Shown piece after piece: positions 59,432-64,000 of a stretch of DNA of 64,000 bases (its first letter is position 1; the number at the start of each line of letters is the position of its first letter). Under the pieces are notes generated by a model. It worked only from the letters and a program-made list of their open reading frames with translations, did not search any database and was not told where the DNA came from. Origin of the DNA: Candidatus Aminicenantes bacterium (GTDB lineage Bacteria > Acidobacteriota > Aminicenantia > Aminicenantales > UBA4085); the NCBI GenBank assembly GCA_026393855.1, contig JAPKZJ010000070.1, positions 1 to 64,000 on the forward strand, read 5' to 3'. A program made the position numbers and the translations under genes.

Positions 59432-60352
59432 ATGAAGAAGGCCGCTTTTCTATTTCCCGGACAAGGATCCCAGGCCGTCGGCATGGGTAAGAGCTTCTAC
59501 GACTATGCCGACGAGGCCAAGAAGCTGTTCCGCGCGGCCGACGACGTCCTCGGCTTTTCCCTCTCGCGCCTGTGCTTCGAAGGCCCCGAGGAGGATCTGC
59601 GGCTGACCCGCAACACCCAGCCCGCCCTGCTCGTCGTCAGCGTCATCGCCTACCGTCTTCTCGAGCGCGAGCCGGCCGTCGCGGCGGGCCACAGCCTGGG
59701 CGAGTATTCGGCCTTGGTCGCGGCCGGGGCTCTCGACTTCGAGGATGCCGTCCGGCTCGTCCACAAGCGCGGCACGTACATGCAGGACGCCGTCCCCGTC
59801 GGCGCGGGCGCCATGGCTGCCGTTCTGGGGATGCCGTACGAGGCGCTGGAGACCTGCCTGGCCCATGTGACACAGGGCGCTGTTCAGGTCGCCAACTGGA
59901 ACAGCCCCGACCAGATCGTCATTTCCGGCGACAAGGCCGCCGTCGAGGAGGCTCTCCGGCTGGCCAAGCCGCCCAAGTCGGTGATGCTCCCGGTCAGCGC
60001 CCCGTTCCATTCGCCCCTGATGAAGCCGGCCGAAGACCGCCTGGCCGCGGATCTCGACGCGATCGCCTTCCGCGATCTTCGCTTTCCCGTCGTCAACAAC
60101 GTCGACGCGCGCCGGATCACCGCGGCGGCCGAGGCCCGCGACGGGCTGAAGCGACAGGTCAGCCGGCCGGTTCTCTGGACCAAGGCCATGGAGACCCTGC
60201 GCGAGGAGGGGATCGACGTCTTCGTCGAGACGGGGCCGGGCAAGGTCCTGTCGGGGCTGATGAAGCGGATCGGCCGGGGCTGGCCGCACCCGTTCGTCCT
60301 GGCGAACGTCGAGGATCGGGACTCGCTGGAGACGGCGGCCGCCGCGCTCTGA
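59432..60352 (+). CDS. fabD: Malonyl-CoA:ACP transacylase
   Basis: 306 residues, normal length. FLFPGQGSQAVGMG opens the domain; the nucleophile Ser is in GHSLGEYSALVAAG, the substrate-binding Arg region in RGTYMQDA, and the catalytic His in SAPFHSPLM. It loads malonyl groups onto acyl carrier protein for fatty-acid synthesis. It follows the SurA-like gene by 20 bp with CCGGAG as ribosome site, linking fatty-acid synthesis to the outer-membrane assembly operon. No other fab gene is nearby. Confidence 0.96.
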   Translation: MKKAAFLFPGQGSQAVGMGKSFYDYADEAKKLFRAADDVLGFSLSRLCFEGPEEDLRLTRNTQPALLVVSVIAYRLLEREPAVAAGHSLGEYSALVAAGALDFEDAVRLVHKRGTYMQDAVPVGAGAMAAVLGMPYEALETCLAHVTQGAVQVANWNSPDQIVISGDKAAVEEALRLAKPPKSVMLPVSAPFHSPLMKPAEDRLAADLDAIAFRDLRFPVVNNVDARRITAAAEARDGLKRQVSRPVLWTKAMETLREEGIDVFVETGPGKVLSGLMKRIGRGWPHPFVLANVEDRDSLETAAAAL

Positions 60353-60359
60353 CCCAGAC

Positions 60360-60902
60360 TTAGGGGTTCTCCCGGACCAGGCCGGGGCCGTACTTGACGA
60401 AATACTCCGCGGCCGAATAGACTGCCGCGGCCATGGTCAGCCACAGAAAAACCCGCGGGGCGCCGGCCAGCGAGCCCAGCCACGCGGGCTTCACGAGGAG
60501 CAGCGAGATGGCCGCGGTCTCGAGCCAGACCTTGATCTTGCCCGGCCAGGACGCGGCGATGACGATGCCCTTGGACGCGGCGATGGCCCGGAAGCCCGTC
60601 ACCGCCAACTCCCGGCCGATGATGACGACGGCCATCCAGGCCGGGACATTCCCCGCTTCGACCAGGCAGACGAAGGCGGCCGTGATCAGCAGCTTGTCCG
60701 CGATCGGGTCGAGAAGCTTGCCCAGCTCGGTGATGGCGTTGGTCCGCCGGGCCAGGATGCCGTCCACCGTGTCGGTCAGCATGGCCAGCCAGAAGACGCC
60801 CAGGGCGAACCATTCATGGCCCCGGAAGCCGGCCAGCAGGAAGGCCATGAGGACGGGCACCAGCAGGATGCGGAAGGTCGTCAGGGCGTTGGGCGCGTTC
60901 AT
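60360..60902 (-). CDS. pgsA: CDP-diacylglycerol-glycerol-3-phosphate 3-phosphatidyltransferase
   Basis: 180 residues from the ATG at 60902, where MNAPNALTTFRILLVPVLM matches the PgsA start; the frame stays open upstream without conserved residues. The CDP-alcohol phosphatidyltransferase motif is complete: DTVDGILARRTNAITELGKL followed by LDPIADK (Asp-x2-Asp-Gly-x2-Ala-Arg-x8-Gly-x3-Asp-x3-Asp). Multi-pass inner-membrane enzyme making phosphatidylglycerolphosphate. It converges with fabD, 7 bp apart. Confidence 0.94.
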   Translation of the reverse strand: MNAPNALTTFRILLVPVLMAFLLAGFRGHEWFALGVFWLAMLTDTVDGILARRTNAITELGKLLDPIADKLLITAAFVCLVEAGNVPAWMAVVIIGRELAVTGFRAIAASKGIVIAASWPGKIKVWLETAAISLLLVKPAWLGSLAGAPRVFLWLTMAAAVYSAAEYFVKYGPGLVRENP

Positions 60903-60967
60903 GATCGCTGGCGTAGCGTAGCGCAATTCCCCGGGCCGGTCAAACCGCCCTCCCCGGGCGGGTCCGG

Positions 60968-60996
60968 TTGCCACGGGGCCGCGTCGGGACTAGAAT
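60968..60996 (+). promoter_or_regulatory. Promoter of the tandem BNR genes
   Basis: TTGCCA (60968-60973), 17 bp, TAGAAT (60991-60996); leader of about 50 nt with GGAGG before the ATG at 61056. Confidence 0.6.
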
Positions 60997-61055
60997 GCCT
61001 CGCGGGAGCCCGCCCTCCCCGGGCGTCGAGCTCACTCGGAACGGAGGTTTCCCTC

Positions 61056-63464
61056 ATGCGATCCCCGCATCCCACAGTACCTCGGCTCGTTCTCCTGGCA
61101 GCCGCCGGGCTGGCCGCCTTCGCGGCCCTGCTCCCGGCCCAGCGGCCGGACCAGGCGCCGACTCGAATCGTCGGCACCGATCCGCAGCTCCGCCTGGCCT
61201 GGTACGACCAGTTCGTCCAGATGAAGGCGGTGTCCAAATACAAAGACCTTAAATGGCAGTTCCTCGGCCCGACCAACATCAGCGGCCGCATCACCGACGT
61301 CGCGGTCGTGTCGCCCAAGGGCCAAATTTATACGATCTATGTCGGCGCGGCCTCGGGTGGCGTCTGGAAGACGGATAACGAGGGCACGACCTGGGAACCG
61401 GTGTTCGACCAGGGCCCTTCGGCGGCCGTCGGCACGCTGGCCTTGGATCCCTCCGACCCGAAGACCCTTTATGTCGGGACGGGCGAAGCCAACATCTTCC
61501 GTAGCTCCCAATCGGGGACCGGCGTCTATAAGACCGCCGACGGCGGTAAGACCTGGACCCACCTGGGCCTGGCGGGGACGGGCACCATCGCCCGTATTGT
61601 GGTCCATCCCTCCGACAGGAAGATCATTTACGTAGCCGCATCCGGCAACGAGTGGACCCGGAACCCCGATCGGGGCGTCTACAAGACGGTCGACGGCGGT
61701 ACGACCTGGGAGAAAGTCCTTTTCATCTCCGATGAGGCCGGGGCCATCGATCTGCGGATCGATCCCCAGGACTCGCAAACGCTGTACGCGGCGACGTGGC
61801 AGAGGACGCGCAAGAAATGGAACGATCCCCGCAACGAGCCGACTACGTCCGGCAGCGGAATCTGGAAGACAATCGACGCCGGCCGGACCTGGACGCCGAT
61901 CAACGCCGGCCTGCCCGAGGCCCGCTTCCGCGGCCGCATCGGGCTGGACGTCTGCTTGACCAAGCCCAACGTGGTGTATGCCTTCCTCGATAATTACGAA
62001 AAGGCCCGCGAGCCGAGCGAAGAAGAGAAAGCCGACTCCTACGGCCTGCCGTCGGCCGGGATCATCAAGGGCGCAACGGTCTACCGTTCCGACGACAAGG
62101 GCGGCTCCTGGACCCGGGTGAGCGGCCTGACGCCGGAGCAGAAATCGTTCATGGAAAGCCATTCCAACACCTACGGCTGGGTCTTCGGCCGGATTCGGGT
62201 CGACCCCAACGACGACAACACGGTCTACACCATGGGCCTGCCGTTCTGCGCCTCGAACGACGGCGGCAAGACCTTCCGGACCGTGCCCGGCCCCGGCGGC
62301 GATCATCACGCCCTGTGGATCGATCCCGCCAATTCTTCCTACCTGGTCAAGGCCTTCGACCAGGGTGTAGCCGTGTCCTACGACAAGGGCAAGAATTGGC
62401 GCTATTTCCAGAGCCAGATCCCGGTCTGCCAGTTCTTCGACATCGCCTACGACATGGCCGTCCCGTTCAAGGTCTACGGCTCGATGCAGGACCACGGAAG
62501 CTTCCGGGCCCCGGTCGACCTAGGCCGCGGCCGCGACCGCATCCCGGCCCAGGCCTTCGAGAATGCCCCGGGCGGCGAGGGCTCCAATCACGCCATCGAC
62601 CCCGGCAACCCCAACCTGGTCTATTCGGCGGGCTTCTACGGCACCATCGCCCGGGCCGAATACGGCCTGCCCGGTACGGCGTCCGGCCGCCCCTCCAGCA
62701 AGACGCTCCTGCCGCGGGCCTTCGAGAACGAGCCGCCGCTGCGCGGCCAGTGGCTGGCGCCCTTCATCCTCTCGCCGCACAACTCCTCGATCGTCTACCA
62801 CGGCATGCAATTCCTCTTCCGTTCGCTCGATCGCGGCGACACCTGGGAGAAGATCAGTCCCGACTTGACGGCGCCGATCCCCTCCGAGATGGGCGATATT
62901 CCCTATCACACCCTGTTCGCCCTGTCCGAGTCGCCGCTTCGATCGGGGCTCGTCTATGCCGGGACCGACGACGGCCGGGTCTGGGTGACCCGGGACGGCG
63001 GCAAAGCCTGGTCCGAAATTGGGGCCGGGCTGCCGGCGAAGAAGTGGGTTTCCCGCCTGGTCGCGTCCAAGTACGCCTTGGGCACGGTCTACATGACCCA
63101 GAACGGCAAGCGCGACGACGACATGGCCGCCTACGTCTGGAAGTCGACCGACTACGGCAAAACCTGGGTCTCGATCGCCGCCGGCATTCCCCTCGGCCCG
63201 GTCAACGTCATCCGGGAAGACCCGGTCGACCGCAACGTTCTTTATGTCGGAACGGACGGCGGCGTCTTCGTCACCAACGACGCCGGCAAGACCTGGGCGG
63301 CGCTCGGGGCAGGACTGCCATTCGTCTACGTTCACGACCTGATCGTCCACCCGCGCGACAACATCGTCGTCATCGCGACGCACGGCCGGGGGATGTGGGC
63401 GCTGGATGCCAACCCGGTCAACGGCAAGGACAAGCGTTCGTCGCGATTCTGGGAAGAAGACTAG
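61056..63464 (+). CDS. Secreted BNR/sortilin-type beta-propeller protein
   Basis: 802 residues from the ATG at 61056 with GGAGG upstream; the frame opens further left but through the promoter. Signal peptide about 1-28 (LLPAQ). KDLKWQFLGPTNISGRITDV opens the propeller, as LKWRSIGPANMVGRISD does in the protein at 37240. Asp-box turns recur: KTDNEGTTWEP, KTADGGKTW, KTVDGGTTW, TIDAGRTW, SDDKGGSW, TRDGGKAW, STDYGKTW, TNDAGKTW. It ends after HPRDNIVVIATHGRGMWALDAN, so it lacks the extra C-terminal domain of the 1023-residue relative. Function unknown; binding or glycan cleavage are guesses. Confidence 0.88.
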   Translation: MRSPHPTVPRLVLLAAAGLAAFAALLPAQRPDQAPTRIVGTDPQLRLAWYDQFVQMKAVSKYKDLKWQFLGPTNISGRITDVAVVSPKGQIYTIYVGAASGGVWKTDNEGTTWEPVFDQGPSAAVGTLALDPSDPKTLYVGTGEANIFRSSQSGTGVYKTADGGKTWTHLGLAGTGTIARIVVHPSDRKIIYVAASGNEWTRNPDRGVYKTVDGGTTWEKVLFISDEAGAIDLRIDPQDSQTLYAATWQRTRKKWNDPRNEPTTSGSGIWKTIDAGRTWTPINAGLPEARFRGRIGLDVCLTKPNVVYAFLDNYEKAREPSEEEKADSYGLPSAGIIKGATVYRSDDKGGSWTRVSGLTPEQKSFMESHSNTYGWVFGRIRVDPNDDNTVYTMGLPFCASNDGGKTFRTVPGPGGDHHALWIDPANSSYLVKAFDQGVAVSYDKGKNWRYFQSQIPVCQFFDIAYDMAVPFKVYGSMQDHGSFRAPVDLGRGRDRIPAQAFENAPGGEGSNHAIDPGNPNLVYSAGFYGTIARAEYGLPGTASGRPSSKTLLPRAFENEPPLRGQWLAPFILSPHNSSIVYHGMQFLFRSLDRGDTWEKISPDLTAPIPSEMGDIPYHTLFALSESPLRSGLVYAGTDDGRVWVTRDGGKAWSEIGAGLPAKKWVSRLVASKYALGTVYMTQNGKRDDDMAAYVWKSTDYGKTWVSIAAGIPLGPVNVIREDPVDRNVLYVGTDGGVFVTNDAGKTWAALGAGLPFVYVHDLIVHPRDNIVVIATHGRGMWALDANPVNGKDKRSSRFWEED

Positions 63465-63482
63465 AGCCCATGGGAGGCGCCA

Positions 63483-64000
63483 TGACTTCGAATCGACGCA
63501 ACCGGATTTTTCTTTGTCTGTCCCTCGCCCTGGCCTTGGGCCTGAGCGGATTCTCTGCGGCGCAAAAAGCCGCTCCCGGCCGCCCGGCCCTGAAGACGGT
63601 CCAGAGCACCGATCCCGCCCTGCGCCTGAAATGGGCCGAACAGCATAAGGCCATGAAGGCCGCATCCCCGACCAAGGACCTCAAGTGGCGATTCATCGGC
63701 CCCGACATCATCGGCGGCCGCTGCACCGACATCGCCGTGCCCAAGGGCTCGAAGCACACGATCTACATCGGCTCGGCCACCGGCGGCGTTTGGAAGACCG
63801 TCAACTCGGGCGTCACCTGGGAGCCTCTGACCGATGAGCTTCCGACGCTGTCCGTCGGCGACCTGGCCATTGCGGACTCCGACCCGAATATCGTCTGGCT
63901 GGGGACCGGCGAGGCCAACATCTTCCGGGCTTCGATCGCCGGGACCGGCGTCTACAAGTCCGTCGATGCGGGCAAGACCTGGCGGCACATGGGTCTTCCC
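63483..64000 (+). CDS. BNR/sortilin-type protein, third paralog (3' end beyond window)
   Basis: 172 codons are visible from the ATG at 63483, which has GGGAGG upstream. Signal peptide about 1-27 (FSAAQ). DPALRLKWAEQHKAMKAASPTKDLKWRFIGPDIIGGRCTDIAV follows the same plan as its neighbour (DPQLRLAWYDQFVQMKAVSKYKDLKW...), then Asp-box turns NSGVTWEP and DAGKTW. It begins 18 bp after the preceding gene, so the two arose by tandem duplication and are probably co-transcribed. Confidence 0.87.

Noticed and set aside
1-64000. tRNA, rRNA, CRISPR arrays, integrases, intact IS elements or phage genes
   Set aside because: All gaps were read for cloverleaf arms, regularly spaced repeats and transposase motifs; none was convincing. 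Short tRNAs can be missed by eye, so a tRNA scan would settle it.

Overview
The window is 64 kb of GC-rich, densely coded bacterial chromosome. There are 50 intact or window-edge protein genes and two gene remnants. No rRNA, tRNA, CRISPR array, integrase or intact insertion sequence was seen. The cell is Gram-negative in type: a complete MCE (Mla-like) lipid transport operon, a TamB plus Omp85 plus SurA-like operon, predicted beta-barrels and many lipoproteins. It looks like a protein-degrading heterotroph, with two C69 dipeptidases, an M16 pair, M1-like, M24 and M28 peptidases, a glutaminase-like enzyme and amino-acid and dicarboxylate carriers. This content, with a GWxTD protein and several sortilin/BNR-repeat proteins, suggests Acidobacteriota or Candidatus Aminicenantes. 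That placement is inference from family content, not a measured phylogeny.

Layout. 1-4.2 kb: a C69 dipeptidase (cut by the window edge) and a two-gene M16 unit, all on the minus strand. 4.3-7.4 kb: MCE operon (permease, ATPase, MCE protein, auxiliary lipoprotein). 7.4-12.8 kb: amino-acid permease, a CDF metal exporter with an enlarged tail, a dicarboxylate symporter and an OSBS/N-succinylamino-acid-racemase-like enzyme. 12.9-18.9 kb: a beta-barrel, a phosphate transporter with its DUF47 partner, a glutaminase-like protein and a lipoprotein. 19-32 kb: mostly single genes, separated by the repeat-bearing gaps of the window. 32-37 kb: a folding/proteolysis run (cyclophilin, Xaa-Pro peptidase, parvulin, M28 peptidase). 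37-41.5 kb: a helix-hairpin-helix protein, a large BNR protein, and two truncated genes meeting at a short dispersed repeat. 41.6-47.4 kb: alpha-galactosidase, then a minus-strand run that includes a papain-fold protein without its catalytic residues. 47.9-52.3 kb: hslVU, an FN3 lipoprotein, an FAH-family protein and transaldolase. 52.5-60.4 kb: tamB, a seven-POTRA Omp85 protein, a SurA-like chaperone and fabD. 60.4-64 kb: pgsA and two tandem BNR proteins, the second cut by the window end.

A strikingly regular sigma70-type promoter pattern (TTGACM/TTGCAT, usually 17 bp, TATAAT-like) can be read upstream of most transcription units. Several of these promoters lie so close to the ATG that the mRNA should be leaderless or nearly so. 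The best leads for new biology are: the three-copy mosaic intergenic repeat family, the hairpin repeat at a double-truncation junction, the 120-bp inverted-repeat element, the structured RNA-like gap near 32.1 kb, the pseudo-papain, the triple-tail CDF protein and the seven-POTRA/TamB operon. No wholly new multi-gene system (defence, secretion or biosynthetic) could be supported.
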